64,000 nt of DNA from Paenibacillus phytohabitans (GTDB lineage: Bacteria > Bacillota > Bacilli > Paenibacillales > Paenibacillaceae): positions 124,001 to 188,000 of the forward strand of contig NZ_WHOB01000023.1 of assembly GCF_013141775.1 (NCBI RefSeq), given 5' to 3'. This document shows positions 52,145 through 64,000 of this stretch, one piece after another. Made by a program: the position numbers and the translations under genes. The notes under the pieces were generated by a model. It searched no databases. It was not told where the DNA came from and worked only from the letters and a program-made list of their open reading frames with translations. Each line of letters begins with the position of its first letter. Positions within the stretch are counted from its first letter, which is position 1.

Positions 52145-53305
52145 TTATTTTTTCAGAAGAGTTGAGATTCCCGTAAAAGAGACCCCGCTGTAATAGTGTT
52201 TGAGAATCTGCGTGGCTGTACTTCCCTGCTTCGCCATACCGTTCGCCCCCCATTGGCTCATGCCGACGCCATGGCCGTTTCCATATGTTGTGATCAGCAC
52301 CTTCCCGTCCTTCCGCTTCCAGGTGAACTGGCTCGAACGAAGGCCTAGCTTCTCTCTTACCTCCCGGCCTGTGAACACAGTGCCTCCGATAGAGATCTTC
52401 TTGATCCGGTGTCCTGCAGTCAGCGAGATCACTTCTGCGGGCAGTCCGGCCGAAGATGAAGAGACTTGCAAGGCCTTGCCTGAGGCAGCCAGATTCGCCG
52501 CAGCGGGAAGCTCCCTGGCAGTAAGCCCGAGCTTGCTGCGGAGCTCCGAATTGCTGAAGGTATAGGTGACCGCGAGGTTCGGGGTAATCTCCCGCTCCCA
52601 GGGGCTGGCTACACTGCGCAAATAGGGAACCTCAGCATTCCAGTAATCCTCGGAGTTCTCCGTATACCCTCCGCTGGAGGCAAAAAAGGAGGCCGTAATC
52701 GGCTGCCCTTTATAGGTCATGATGATCCCGCGCGTCTCCAGGACCGCGCGGCGGAGCTTCGCCAGTCCGGCGCGCTTGCTGCCGGACGCAAAGTCCCGTT
52801 CCAGCACGGCCTGCGAGATGTAAGCCTGATGGCTTACCGTATCGCTCACATCCGCTTCAGGAACGGGCACCCCGCTGTGGTCGCCGGCCAGCAGGCGGCG
52901 GGCAATGAATGTGCGGGCGGCAACGGCCTGGGCCTTGAGCGCTTCGAGCTCAAAGTCCGCCGGCATCTCCGCCGCCAGCACGCCGCTGACGTATTCCTCC
53001 AGCGGCAGGGTCTCGATTTGTCCGCTCTGCGACAAATAGACGGAGACCTCCGGCTGCGGCGCTTCCGCAGCAGCCGTTCCCGGCGGTGCCGGCGCGGCCG
53101 TGGCCTGCGGCACGGCCGGAGGTGCTGGCTGTTGTCCGCCTCCGCGCAGCGGGACAACAGCCAGCGGCAGCAGCAGCGCCGCCAGCAGCGGCGCTGCGAG
53201 CCAGGCGGCGGGGGCCAGCCGCCTGATCCGGGGCGCCCCGCGCCGCGCACGCGCTACGCGGCGCGGGCGCTTCAGGATGCGCCGCAGCAATCTTAACTCT
53301 TTCAT
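52145..53305 (-). CDS. spoIID: Stage II sporulation protein D (septal peptidoglycan lytic enzyme)
   Basis: 386 residues from the ATG at 53303-53305 (AGGAG 8 bases upstream). Basic N-terminus, one membrane helix (AWLAAPLLAALLLPLAVVPL), then the SpoIID domain: LEEYVSGVLAAEMPADFELE, LKAQAVAARTFIARRLL, FFASSGGYTENSEDYW and the C-terminal HGVGMSQWGANGMAKQG. SpoIID is a lytic transglycosylase working with SpoIIP and SpoIIM during engulfment. The Ala/Pro-rich linker after the helix and the GC-rich 5' part are distinctive. It follows murA, as in Bacillus. Confidence 0.95.
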   Translation of the reverse strand: MKELRLLRRILKRPRRVARARRGAPRIRRLAPAAWLAAPLLAALLLPLAVVPLRGGGQQPAPPAVPQATAAPAPPGTAAAEAPQPEVSVYLSQSGQIETLPLEEYVSGVLAAEMPADFELEALKAQAVAARTFIARRLLAGDHSGVPVPEADVSDTVSHQAYISQAVLERDFASGSKRAGLAKLRRAVLETRGIIMTYKGQPITASFFASSGGYTENSEDYWNAEVPYLRSVASPWEREITPNLAVTYTFSNSELRSKLGLTARELPAAANLAASGKALQVSSSSAGLPAEVISLTAGHRIKKISIGGTVFTGREVREKLGLRSSQFTWKRKDGKVLITTYGNGHGVGMSQWGANGMAKQGSTATQILKHYYSGVSFTGISTLLKK

Positions 53306-53410
53306 CTCTATGGCTCCTTCCATAAGCACCGGTGATTCTTATAGATATGAATTTCCGGCACCTGCTAGAACGTGATTCTGAGAGAAAGAGAGTTGCCCGG
53401 GAGCGCAGCA

Positions 53411-53448
53411 AAAAGGGAGCAGCCGCTTATTCGCGGGCTGGTCCCTTT
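53411..53448 (-). terminator. Terminator of murA
   Basis: An interrupted stem (AAAGGGAGCAGCC near 53412-53424 with GGCTGGTCCCTTT at 53436-53448) 17 bases after the murA stop; on the minus strand four to five T residues follow. Confidence 0.8.
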
Positions 53449-53464
53449 AGATTAAAATTTGCTA

Positions 53465-54847
53465 TTATACCCAGGACGGCTGAATCTGAAAGCGCGGTTT
53501 GACCTCATCGCTCTTGAAGGATTCACTTCTTGCCGGTTCCGGCTTAAGTACTTCTTCCTTCACAGCTGCAGTTGCAGCCGCTGATTCTTCCATGGAAATA
53601 CGCCATATGTCCGCACCAAGACCCGACAGCTTCTCGGCCAGATGCACATAACCACGGTCAATATGATGAGTTCCGCTAACCTCTGTAGTGCCTTCAGCCA
53701 CCAGGCCCGCCAAAATAAGCGCAGCGCCTGCACGCAGATCCGTAGCACACACCTTGGCACCGACAAGACGGGCATTACCGGTAACGATGGCGGAACGGCC
53801 TTCAATCTTAATCTCAGCATTCATGTTATGGAATTCATCCACATGCATGAACCGGTTCTCAAAAACAGTCTCTGTAACTACAGAGGTACCTTCGGAACGC
53901 AGCAATAATGCCATCATCTGCGACTGCATATCGGTAGGGAACCCAGGGTAAGGCAATGTCTTGAGATCCACAGCCTTCAGCGGCTTGTCGCTGATAACGC
54001 GGACACCGTTCTCGTCTGGAATAACCGTTACGCCCATCTCTTCCATCTTGGCAATAACCGGGCCCAGATGATCAGCAATAGCGCCTTCCACATATACATC
54101 GCCGCCCGTAATCGCTGCAGCTGCCATATAGGTTCCAGCCTCGATACGGTCCGGAATGACATGATGTCTTACCCCATGCATACGTTCAACACCTTCGATC
54201 CGGATCACTCCGGTGCCTGCACCGCGCACAATACCGCCCATGCCGTTCAGGTAATTCGCAAGATCAACAATCTCCGGCTCTTTCGCAGCATTCTCAATTA
54301 CAGTAATGCCTTCGGCAAGTGCCGCAGCCATCATTATATTTTCGGTTGCACCTACGCTGGCCACATCCAGATAAATCTTGGCTCCGCGCAGCCTTCCGTT
54401 ACTTTTCGCATCAATGTAGCCCTGGCCCAGACTGATCTCGGCACCCAGTGCTTCAAACCCCTTCAAATGCTGGTCAATCGGCCGAGTCCCGATGGCACAA
54501 CCGCCAGGCAAGGAAATACGTGTATGCCCCATACGGGACAAGAGTGGACCCATTACCAGGAAAGAAGCCCGCATTTTGCGCACCCATTCATAAGGTGCTT
54601 CGCAGGAAGTAATATTTGTGGCATCAACCTCAATGATATCGTTCTGGTATGTAATACCTGCACCCAGAGATTCCAGCACTTTGCTAATCGTGATTACATC
54701 GTCTAGCGGAGGTGCGTCCACAATGACGCTAACTCCTTCTTCTGCCAATAGAGAGGCGGCTATGATCGGTAGTACGGAATTTTTTGCGCCGCTAACTTTC
54801 ACGCTCCCGGTCAATCTGTTGCCACCGCGGACGATAAATTTGCTCAT
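53465..54847 (-). CDS. murA: UDP-N-acetylglucosamine 1-carboxyvinyltransferase MurA
   Basis: 460 residues. Substrate residues Lys22-Asn23 (GAKNSVLP) and the catalytic Cys117 in [15 protein letters not shown], which is the fosfomycin target, are present, as is the C-terminal [21 protein letters not shown]. It adds enolpyruvate to UDP-GlcNAc, the first committed step of peptidoglycan synthesis. It carries an extra C-terminal tail of about 35 residues (after WRISMEESA, Glu/Lys/Pro-rich, ending QIQPSWV) compared with the usual 420-435 residues. The next genes upstream are ywzB and the atp operon, as in Bacillus. Confidence 0.95.
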   Translation of the reverse strand: MSKFIVRGGNRLTGSVKVSGAKNSVLPIIAASLLAEEGVSVIVDAPPLDDVITISKVLESLGAGITYQNDIIEVDATNITSCEAPYEWVRKMRASFLVMGPLLSRMGHTRISLPGGCAIGTRPIDQHLKGFEALGAEISLGQGYIDAKSNGRLRGAKIYLDVASVGATENIMMAAALAEGITVIENAAKEPEIVDLANYLNGMGGIVRGAGTGVIRIEGVERMHGVRHHVIPDRIEAGTYMAAAAITGGDVYVEGAIADHLGPVIAKMEEMGVTVIPDENGVRVISDKPLKAVDLKTLPYPGFPTDMQSQMMALLLRSEGTSVVTETVFENRFMHVDEFHNMNAEIKIEGRSAIVTGNARLVGAKVCATDLRAGAALILAGLVAEGTTEVSGTHHIDRGYVHLAEKLSGLGADIWRISMEESAAATAAVKEEVLKPEPARSESFKSDEVKPRFQIQPSWV

Positions 54848-55045
54848 TTCGGTTTCCCTCCGCGTCCATTATTTCTGAAATTAATTTGAGTTTGAAATTC
54901 GTCAGTTAAAATATTGAATATTCCGTCACTGCGCCTAATGTGCAGACGCATTCCTTAAACTTCAGTGTTGACATAATAAAACCTTATTATTCGACACTTT
55001 TTTCACTGCATTGGCCTATGACAGATATAACCAAACCAACCGTCA

Positions 55046-55306
55046 TTAAAACATCCGGGCGATAAGTCCACTCCAGCCCAGATAATCCAGCAGAAATCCG
55101 GCCACGAAATGGCCGAGGACAATGGCCAGCAGCAAATGCAGCAACCTGCCCTGAGGACTCTTGGGATATCTTATGACCAGATCGAGCTTTAGGTTCTGAA
55201 GTGCCCACCAGGATAATGCGACACAGACTAGAGAAACTACCATCGAAATTAAACTGCTGCTGCCGATCGCACTTGACAATTCAGCGGATAAGCTTGTGTT
55301 CATCAT
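55046..55306 (-). CDS. ywzB: DUF1146 family membrane protein YwzB
   Basis: 86 residues with two membrane helices (LISMVVSLVCVALSWWALQ and LLHLLLAIVLGHFVAGFLLD) flanking a basic loop, RYPKSPQGR. This matches the DUF1146/YwzB family found between atpC and murA in Bacillus and relatives. The function is unknown. Two adjacent ATG codons (55304-55306 and 55301-55303) follow a GGGGGG ribosome site; the second has the better spacing. Confidence 0.88.
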   Translation of the reverse strand: MMNTSLSAELSSAIGSSSLISMVVSLVCVALSWWALQNLKLDLVIRYPKSPQGRLLHLLLAIVLGHFVAGFLLDYLGWSGLIARMF

Positions 55307-55463
55307 TAGCCCCCCGTGTAAGGTTACTCGGAAATCGACTCTTATATCATACTTGCGCAGGGGAAAAGAATCCAGTACTTTTACGAATTTTTAAACAATT
55401 GGCGTATTATCTGCCTAAGTGTTTACGATATGTTCATACTCTGCTAGATTCGGGTAAGCAAAA

Positions 55464-55492
55464 AAGCAGTCAAGCCCTAGGCTTGACCGCTT
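55464..55492 (-). terminator. Terminator of the atp operon
   Basis: AAGCAGTCAAGCC (55464-55476) pairs with GGCTTGACCGCTT (55480-55492) with one mismatch, directly after the atpC stop; on the minus strand T residues follow. Confidence 0.88.
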
Positions 55493-55497
55493 CTCTG

Positions 55498-55920
55498 CTA
55501 CTGTTGTCCTTTTCCGGTCGAAACTTTGATCCGCGTTACAGCGCGCTGCAAGGCCAGCTCAGCACGGCGGTGATCAATTTCATCTTGCTTGCTTTGCAGC
55601 TTAAGACGGCGCTCAGCCCGTTCCTTAGCCGCTTCAGCGCGCTCCACATCAATATCTTTGGGCAGCTCAGCACTTTCAGCCAGCACCGTTACCTTATCTT
55701 TGTGCACTTCAACGAAACCGCCATGAACGGCGATAGACACCGTTACGCCGTCTGCTTTGACGCTAAGCGGAGCAACCTGAAGCGGAGTTACCAGCGGAAT
55801 ATGTCCCGGCAAAATGCCCAGTGCACCATTCACGCCACGTACCGTCAAGCTATTCACTTGCTTGGAGTAGACCAGATGCTCCGGAGTGACAATTTCGAGC
55901 AAAAAGGTATTCACTTCCAT
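55498..55920 (-). CDS. atpC: ATP synthase epsilon subunit
   Basis: 140 residues: beta-sandwich part (EIVTPEHLVYSKQVNSL, LGILPGHIPLVTPLQV, HGGFVEVHKDKVTVLAESAE) and the C-terminal helical hairpin (RAEAAKERAERRLKLQ, RAELALQRAVTRIKV). It belongs to the F1 central stalk and can inhibit hydrolysis. The ATG at 55918-55920 lies very close to AGGAGG; an in-frame GTG two codons later is better spaced and may be the true start. Confidence 0.95.
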   Translation of the reverse strand: MEVNTFLLEIVTPEHLVYSKQVNSLTVRGVNGALGILPGHIPLVTPLQVAPLSVKADGVTVSIAVHGGFVEVHKDKVTVLAESAELPKDIDVERAEAAKERAERRLKLQSKQDEIDHRRAELALQRAVTRIKVSTGKGQQ

Positions 55921-55971
55921 TCCTCCTCAAAGCTTTACAGAATAAAGCTCACTACCCGGCTCATGCCGAGA

Positions 55972-57393
<1,422 letters not shown>

Positions 57394-57493
57394 TTACATA
57401 TGTAGAAACGGTCCATTACCCTTTACAGGCATCATCCGTTTCTGCGGATAAATACAAGGCAGGGCCAAGCCCGGAGGCATGGACCCACTCATA

Positions 57494-58363
57494 TTAAGAC
57501 TGCGCGTTCGCACCAGCCACGATCTCGGTAATTTCCTGCGTAATTGCCGCCTGACGGGCGCGGTTGTACGTAAGTCTTAGTTCTCCGATCATTTTTGACG
57601 CGTTCTTCGTTGCACTGCCCATAGCTGTCATCTTAGCTCCCAGCTCACTGGCCTTGCCGTTCAGAAGAGCACCGTAGATTAAAGTTTCGGCGTATTTAGG
57701 AAGCAGAACTTCCAGCACGCCTTCAGGAGAAGGTTCGTATTCATAGGCAGCTGTCGCTCCGTGATGCTCGCCTTTTCCTACACCATCCATAGGCAGAAGT
57801 CTGTCTACAGTAGGAACCTGGCTGATCGCATTGATAAACTGGTTGTAGCAAATGTACAGCTCATCGTAGACGCCTGTCTCAAACTGGTTTACCGCCGAAT
57901 AAGCAATGGACTTGATGTCAGCAAACTTCGGGGTATCGGACAGCTCGGTGATTTCCTCTACAATGGGGTACTCACGGCGGCGCAAAAAGTCACGGCCCTT
58001 GCGGCCGATAACAAACAGTGCATACTCATCCTTGGACTTATGCCGCTCTGCGATCAGCATCGTTACTTTACGCAGAATGTTGGCATTGTAGCCACCCGCA
58101 AGACCTCTATCTGAGGTGATGATCAAATACCCTGTTTTTTTGACAGGCCGGCTGACCAGCATCGGATGCTGAACATCCTGCGTACCGGCAGCAATACTCG
58201 AGACCACCTCTTTAAGCTTTTCTGAGTAAGGACGCGCAGCTTCCGCTTTCTCCTGCGCTTTGCGCAGCTTGGAAGCGGCGACCATCTCCATCGCTTTGGT
58301 GATCTGTCTGGTGTTCTGAACGCTCTTAATTTGACGTTTAATATCGCGCATGCTTCTTGCCAT
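57494..58363 (-). CDS. atpG: ATP synthase gamma subunit
   Basis: 289 residues. N-terminal helix SMRDIKRQIKSVQNTRQITKAM, ITSDRGLAGGYNANI, and C-terminal helix ELRLTYNRARQAAITQEITEIV form the rotating coiled-coil shaft of F1. The ribosome site is GGTGG. It lies between atpA and atpD; the gap to atpA holds two hairpin repeats. Confidence 0.97.
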   Translation of the reverse strand: MARSMRDIKRQIKSVQNTRQITKAMEMVAASKLRKAQEKAEAARPYSEKLKEVVSSIAAGTQDVQHPMLVSRPVKKTGYLIITSDRGLAGGYNANILRKVTMLIAERHKSKDEYALFVIGRKGRDFLRRREYPIVEEITELSDTPKFADIKSIAYSAVNQFETGVYDELYICYNQFINAISQVPTVDRLLPMDGVGKGEHHGATAAYEYEPSPEGVLEVLLPKYAETLIYGALLNGKASELGAKMTAMGSATKNASKMIGELRLTYNRARQAAITQEITEIVAGANAQS

Positions 58364-58379
58364 GATTTCACCACCTTAG

Positions 58380-58461
58380 AGCTTTGGCGTAGCCAAAGCT
58401 GACTTCGTAAGCATTCTCTTAGCTTTGACGTAAGTCAAAGCTAACATCGTAAGCATAACTG
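58380..58461 (-). repeat. Tandem 41-bp hairpin repeat between atpA and atpG
   Basis: Two copies (58380-58420 and 58421-58461). Each starts with a short palindrome (AGCTTTGGCGTAGCCAAAGCT; AGCTTTGACGTAAGTCAAAGCT) followed by a shared CGTAAGCAT. They lie between the atpA stop and the atpG ribosome site, so they would form two successive hairpins in the operon mRNA. Confidence 0.88.
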
Positions 58462-58476
58462 AGCAAACTCTATATA

Positions 58477-60547
<2,071 letters not shown>

Positions 60548-60551
<4 letters not shown>

Positions 60552-61036
60552 GGTCGGCCTCCTACCTCTTTGAGGTATTGATCAACGAGTTGTTCCTGTT
60601 CGCCGTCAGCCTTAACTTCTTTTTCAAGCAGCTTGGATGCAATGCGGACCGATGCTGTACCCAGCTCGCTGCGCAAAGCTTCCACAGCCTTGTTCTTCTC
60701 GCTCTCAATATCACGGACCGCTTCGTCCTTAAGGCGGGTAGCTTCAGCTTTAGCCTGGTCCAGAAGCTTGTCAACCTGATTGTTGCTTGTAACCTGGGAC
60801 TGCTGAATGATAGCCTGCGCCTCTTGGCGTGCCTGCTGCAGAGCTTGCTTCTGTTCTTCTACGTAAGCGACCGCCTGTTCTCTGGTCTTGGCTGCTTCAT
60901 CCATTTGCTGCAGCACCATTTCGCGGCGCTTCTCCATAATTCCGAACAGCTTGCTGAATGCAAATTTGCTGAGCAGGAAATACAGGATCCCAAAGGCGAT
61001 AATGGAAAACAATATATTTGTCCAAACGATAGTCAC
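60548..61036 (-). CDS. atpF: ATP synthase b subunit
   Basis: 162 residues from a GTG at 61034-61036 with AGGAG 8 bases upstream; the GTG at 61045 overlaps the ribosome site. One N-terminal membrane helix (TNILFSIIAFGILYFLLSKF), then a long charged helix rich in Gln, Glu, Ala and Lys (MEKRREMVLQQMDEAAK ... LEKEVKADGEQEQLVDQYLK) forming the peripheral-stalk dimer. Confidence 0.95.
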
Positions 61037-61133
61037 TGAGGTCACTCCTTTCCGTTACCGCGGCATGCGGACATATACAAAAGTAAGGCGCGGATGGCAC
61101 TTGCCCTCCCCGCCAAACCGTAAAAACGGTTTA

Positions 61134-61388
<255 letters not shown>

Positions 61389-61453
61389 TTAATGATATAA
61401 AAATCTCCCGCGAAGAGTATTCCGGCGGCTGCCGCTATCCTCACGGCAGTTCA

Positions 61454-62221
61454 TTAATGTGCTTCTTCCTCGTGGATCGTCATCTGCGCGATGTACACCA
61501 TCGTCAGAATCGTAAAGATAAACGCCTGAAGCGCACCAACAAAGATACTGAAGCCCTGCCAGACTGCCAGGAACGGGATACTGAATATCCCCAGCTTCAG
61601 AATTACGGTGATCAGAACCTCGCCGGCAAAAATATTAGCAAATAGACGAATGGCAAGCGCCACCGGCTTCGCCAGGTTCTCAATGATGTTAAGCGGCAAG
61701 AAGATCGGGAACGGCTCAATATAGTGTTTGAAATAATGTTTGCCATTCAGCTTGATTCCCAAATAGTTCATTAGTACAAACACGACAATCGCCAGCCCGG
61801 CGGTTACATTGATATCTGCAGTCGGCGATTTATACCACAGAATCTCTACATGCTCGCCATGTGTCAGGTTTTTGGTTGCTTCGATAACATGTCCAAAAAT
61901 GTGAACCGGCTCATGGGCTTCTGTAATGAAGGAAAACGGCAGACCAAGGAGATTGGAGACGAAGATAAACAGTATCAGCGTCAATCCCAGTGATATGTAA
62001 GGCTTCCCTTTCTTCAAATCCATGGCGCTGCTGATCAGTCCCTGTACAAATTCAACGACCCACTCCATGAAATTCTGAAGCTTTGATGGGTTCTCAACAG
62101 ACAGGTTGCGGACGGACAGCATGACCAGAGCGAACACGATCACCGAACTGATCACCAGCATCAGTACCGCTGACAAGTCAATCGGTATTCCGCCAACATA
62201 GATTAAAGGCATTTCGTGCAT
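61454..62221 (-). CDS. atpB: ATP synthase a subunit
   Basis: 255 residues with five to six membrane helices. The essential Arg is in AKPVALAIRLFANIFAGEVL, and the C-terminal helix (LQAFIFTILTMVYIAQMTIHEEEAH) is typical. This is the stator channel subunit facing the c ring. It follows atpI by 29 bases. Confidence 0.97.
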   Translation of the reverse strand: MHEMPLIYVGGIPIDLSAVLMLVISSVIVFALVMLSVRNLSVENPSKLQNFMEWVVEFVQGLISSAMDLKKGKPYISLGLTLILFIFVSNLLGLPFSFITEAHEPVHIFGHVIEATKNLTHGEHVEILWYKSPTADINVTAGLAIVVFVLMNYLGIKLNGKHYFKHYIEPFPIFLPLNIIENLAKPVALAIRLFANIFAGEVLITVILKLGIFSIPFLAVWQGFSIFVGALQAFIFTILTMVYIAQMTIHEEEAH

Positions 62222-62250
62222 AGTATCATCCCCCTTTCTCTTTAATATGG

Positions 62251-62628
62251 CTACAGCTTATTCTTGATTCCTAAATATATCCCCACGGGAATAGATAGAA
62301 GCTGGGGGATGAACAGGCCGGCAATCGTTGCCTCCAGCGAGAAATGCTCGATTTTGACCGAAAACATGGTGACCAGAATAGCGAAACTGATTCTTGTAGC
62401 GAAACCAAGGCTGAAAGAACTTTTCTGTTTATCCGCAACCGCCTGTGTCACCCTTCTTACTTTGAGGGCAAGATAACGAAAGTTAACGAGTCCTGCCAGC
62501 AAGCCCAGCGACATGCCCAGAGTAACTGCACGGGTCTCATGATGAAGAGCCCATCCCATTAACAAGCCTGCCATAATGATTACTGTCACCCTGGTAACGG
62601 TATTGATTACGGGAGTCATATTATCCAT
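62251..62628 (-). CDS. atpI: ATP synthase assembly protein AtpI
   Basis: 125 residues with four membrane helices (TVIIMAGLLMGWALHH, LGMSLGLLAGLVNFRYLALK, FATRISFAILVTMFSVKI, LEATIAGLFIPQLLSIPVGI). Position directly before atpB and topology fit AtpI, which aids c-ring assembly. The start overlaps the preceding gene by 8 bases. Confidence 0.88.
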   Translation of the reverse strand: MDNMTPVINTVTRVTVIIMAGLLMGWALHHETRAVTLGMSLGLLAGLVNFRYLALKVRRVTQAVADKQKSSFSLGFATRISFAILVTMFSVKIEHFSLEATIAGLFIPQLLSIPVGIYLGIKNKL

Positions 62629-62854
62629 TTTGCTCCCCCAGAAATTTTTTGATTAGCAAAGCAACATTCACAACCCCGAGAACCATCCCGGCAATTGTTC
62701 CGATGGCCAGCCAAAGCTTAGGTCCGTCCATCAGGTTCTGCAGCCACTTTGCCACAAAAAAACCTATAACAATGTAAGCGGCAAGCAAGCTGCCTGCACC
62801 CCCGAGAACCAAAGCAATACGTCCCAGGCCGGCCTCGTTCTTTTGTTCCTTCAT
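62621..62854 (-). CDS. atpZ: AtpZ/AtpI-family small membrane protein
   Basis: 77 residues with two membrane helices (IALVLGGAGSLLAAYIVIGFF and LWLAIGTIAGMVLGVVNVAL) joined by a short loop, VAKWLQNLMDGPK. This is the AtpZ-type protein often first in Bacillota atp operons; a magnesium transport or assembly role with AtpI has been proposed for the family. It is the first gene behind the promoter at 62874-62903, leaving a leader of only about a dozen bases. The ribosome site is weak (GGGA). Confidence 0.85.
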   Translation of the reverse strand: MKEQKNEAGLGRIALVLGGAGSLLAAYIVIGFFVAKWLQNLMDGPKLWLAIGTIAGMVLGVVNVALLIKKFLGEQNG

Positions 62855-62873
62855 AGGCTACAATCCCAACTAA

Positions 62874-62903
62874 TTTTACTGAATATCCAGACTCTTTGTC
62901 AAT
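62874..62903 (-). promoter_or_regulatory. Sigma-A type promoter of the atp operon
   Basis: Minus strand TTGACA (62898-62903), 18 bases, TAAAAT (62874-62879). Transcription would start near 62867, about 13 bases before the atpZ start. Confidence 0.82.
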
Positions 62904-63033
62904 TCACCGAAAATTGCTCAAAAGTGCTTGAAAACATGAAAATAATCACAGCAAAACATACCAAAACCATATAAACCGTACAGTTTCACTGTATGCTGCT
63001 TTTATTTACTTTAGTATATTAGTTGTCGTGCCA

Positions 63034-64000
63034 TCATTTATTATTTGTGAACATTCTGTGAAACTCTTCCGGACGTTCTTTAACAGCTCCGAAATGGTGC
63101 AAAATCGCATTGACAATTCTCTCGGAGGCTTTGCCGTCTCCATACGGGTTGGCGGCCCGGCTCATGGACTGATACAGATTCTGATCGGTCAATAGAGCAT
63201 GTGTCCGTTGATACACCTTCTCCTCGTCCGTCCCCACAAGCTCCAATGTTCCGGCCTCGATCCCTTCCGGGCGCTCGGTTGTATCACGCAGCACAAGCAC
63301 GGGAACTCCAAAGGAGGGAGCTTCCTCCTGCAGGCCGCCGGAATCGGTCAATATCAGGTGGGTATGCGGATAAAAATTATGCAGGTCAACGACATCCAGC
63401 GGATCAATCAGCTTAATTCTAGGGTGTCCGCCGAGGATCTCATGCGCCGGTTCCTTCACTGCAGGACTCGGGTGCACAGGATACACAATGGCTACATCTT
63501 CAAATTCATCAGCGATTCTTTTGACAGCACGGAAAATATGACGGTGCGGTTCGCCTTGGGATTCTCTGCGGTGCGCCGTCATCAAAATAAGTCTTTTTCC
63601 TGAAGCAAAATCCAGTACAGGATGCCGGTAGTCCGGCTGTACGGTATATTGAAACACATCAGTTACAGTGTTGCCTGTGATATAAATACTTGATTCTTTT
63701 TTGTTCTCGTGTCTCAGGTTGCCGGCTGACCAATCGGTCGGGGCAAAGTGCAGATCGGCAAGCACGCCGGTCAGCTGACGGTTCATTTCCTCCGGATAAG
63801 GCGAAAGCTTGTTCCATGTCCGAAGACCTGCTTCCACATGCCCAACCTGAATTTGCTGCAGGAAAGAGGCATAGCTGGCCAGGAAAGTGGTCAGTGTATC
63901 CCCGTGTACAAGCACCAGGTCAGGTTTGACCTCGCGAAGCACCGGCTCTAGTCCTTCAAGCACCCGGATAGTAATCTCATTAAGGGTCTGCCGGTCCTTC
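63034..64000 (-). CDS. mnaA: UDP-N-acetylglucosamine 2-epimerase (non-hydrolysing), 5' end outside window
   Basis: About 322 C-terminal residues; the frame stays open to the window edge (KDRQTLNEITIRVLEGLEPV precedes and includes an internal GTG at 63963). Motifs: LVHGDTLTTFLASYASF, VGHVEAGLRTWNK, MTAHRRESQGEPH, and LTDSGGLQEEAPSFGVPVLV, all typical of WecB/MnaA. It interconverts UDP-GlcNAc and UDP-ManNAc, the donor needed by TagA encoded at 41050, and so supplies the SLH-binding wall polymer. About 180 bases separate it from the atp operon. Confidence 0.95.
   Translation of the reverse strand, partial: KDRQTLNEITIRVLEGLEPVLREVKPDLVLVHGDTLTTFLASYASFLQQIQVGHVEAGLRTWNKLSPYPEEMNRQLTGVLADLHFAPTDWSAGNLRHENKKESSIYITGNTVTDVFQYTVQPDYRHPVLDFASGKRLILMTAHRRESQGEPHRHIFRAVKRIADEFEDVAIVYPVHPSPAVKEPAHEILGGHPRIKLIDPLDVVDLHNFYPHTHLILTDSGGLQEEAPSFGVPVLVLRDTTERPEGIEAGTLELVGTDEEKVYQRTHALLTDQNLYQSMSRAANPYGDGKASERIVNAILHHFGAVKERPEEFHRMFTNNK

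Overview
The window looks like chromosomal DNA of a motile, endospore-forming, S-layer-bearing Gram-positive bacterium, most probably a Paenibacillus. The reasons are a flagellar and competence block in Bacillus-like order (comFA-comFC-yvyF-flgM-flgN-flgK-flgL-fliW-csrA-hag-flaG-fliD-fliS-fliT), sporulation genes (spoIIID, spoIIQ, spoIID, an alpha/beta SASP), degSU, large SLH-domain proteins next to tagO/tagA/csaB, strong GGAGG ribosome sites and moderate GC. No rRNA, tRNA, CRISPR array, prophage or insertion sequence was recognised. Almost everything reads on the minus strand; only two adjacent genes (2536-4429) read on the plus strand.

1-10.9 kb: a flagellin modification island wrapped round the late flagellar genes. 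A 5'-partial glycosyltransferase and a GT2/methyltransferase-like/TPR fusion are divergent from a CDP-glycerol glycerophosphotransferase-like/TPR fusion plus a TagD-type cytidylyltransferase. A second GT2/TPR protein is the last gene of the flaG-fliD-fliS-fliT operon, and a third, short GT2 lies between csrA and hag. The hag leader carries a textbook CsrA hairpin, and fliW-csrA lie just upstream.

11-19 kb: fliW, csrA, flgL, flgK, flgN, flgM, yvyF, comFC and comFA. flgM has its own sigma-D type promoter, whose -10 box lies inside a terminator hairpin. comFA has an internal 78-bp tandem repeat and a very GC-rich stretch. 19-25 kb: a small membrane-anchored unknown protein, degU, degS and a secreted phosphodiester-glycosidase-like protein. 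25-40 kb: surface proteins (three SLH proteins and a small secreted unknown) together with metK, a spore protein gene and a small coiled-coil unknown.

40-47 kb: tagO, tagA, csaB, a DUF5693-type membrane protein, pgcA and fabZ. tagO, tagA and csaB, plus mnaA/wecB at the right edge, match the pathway that makes the pyruvylated secondary cell-wall polymer to which SLH domains bind, so anchor synthesis and anchored proteins are neighbours. 47-55 kb: epuA-like gene, flhP, flhO, mbl, spoIIID, spoIIQ, spoIID, murA and ywzB, a synteny block shared with Bacillus. 55-63 kb: complete F1Fo ATP synthase operon (atpZ-I-B-E-F-H-A-G-D-C) behind a strong sigma-A type promoter. It has a tandem hairpin repeat between atpA and atpG. 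The window ends inside UDP-GlcNAc 2-epimerase.

The most notable candidate system is the flagellin modification island. Three different transferases share C-terminal TPR modules and sit beside a CDP-glycerol pathway, which suggests a phosphoglycerol-containing (or similarly phospho-linked) flagellin glycan. This is inference from context and has not been shown.
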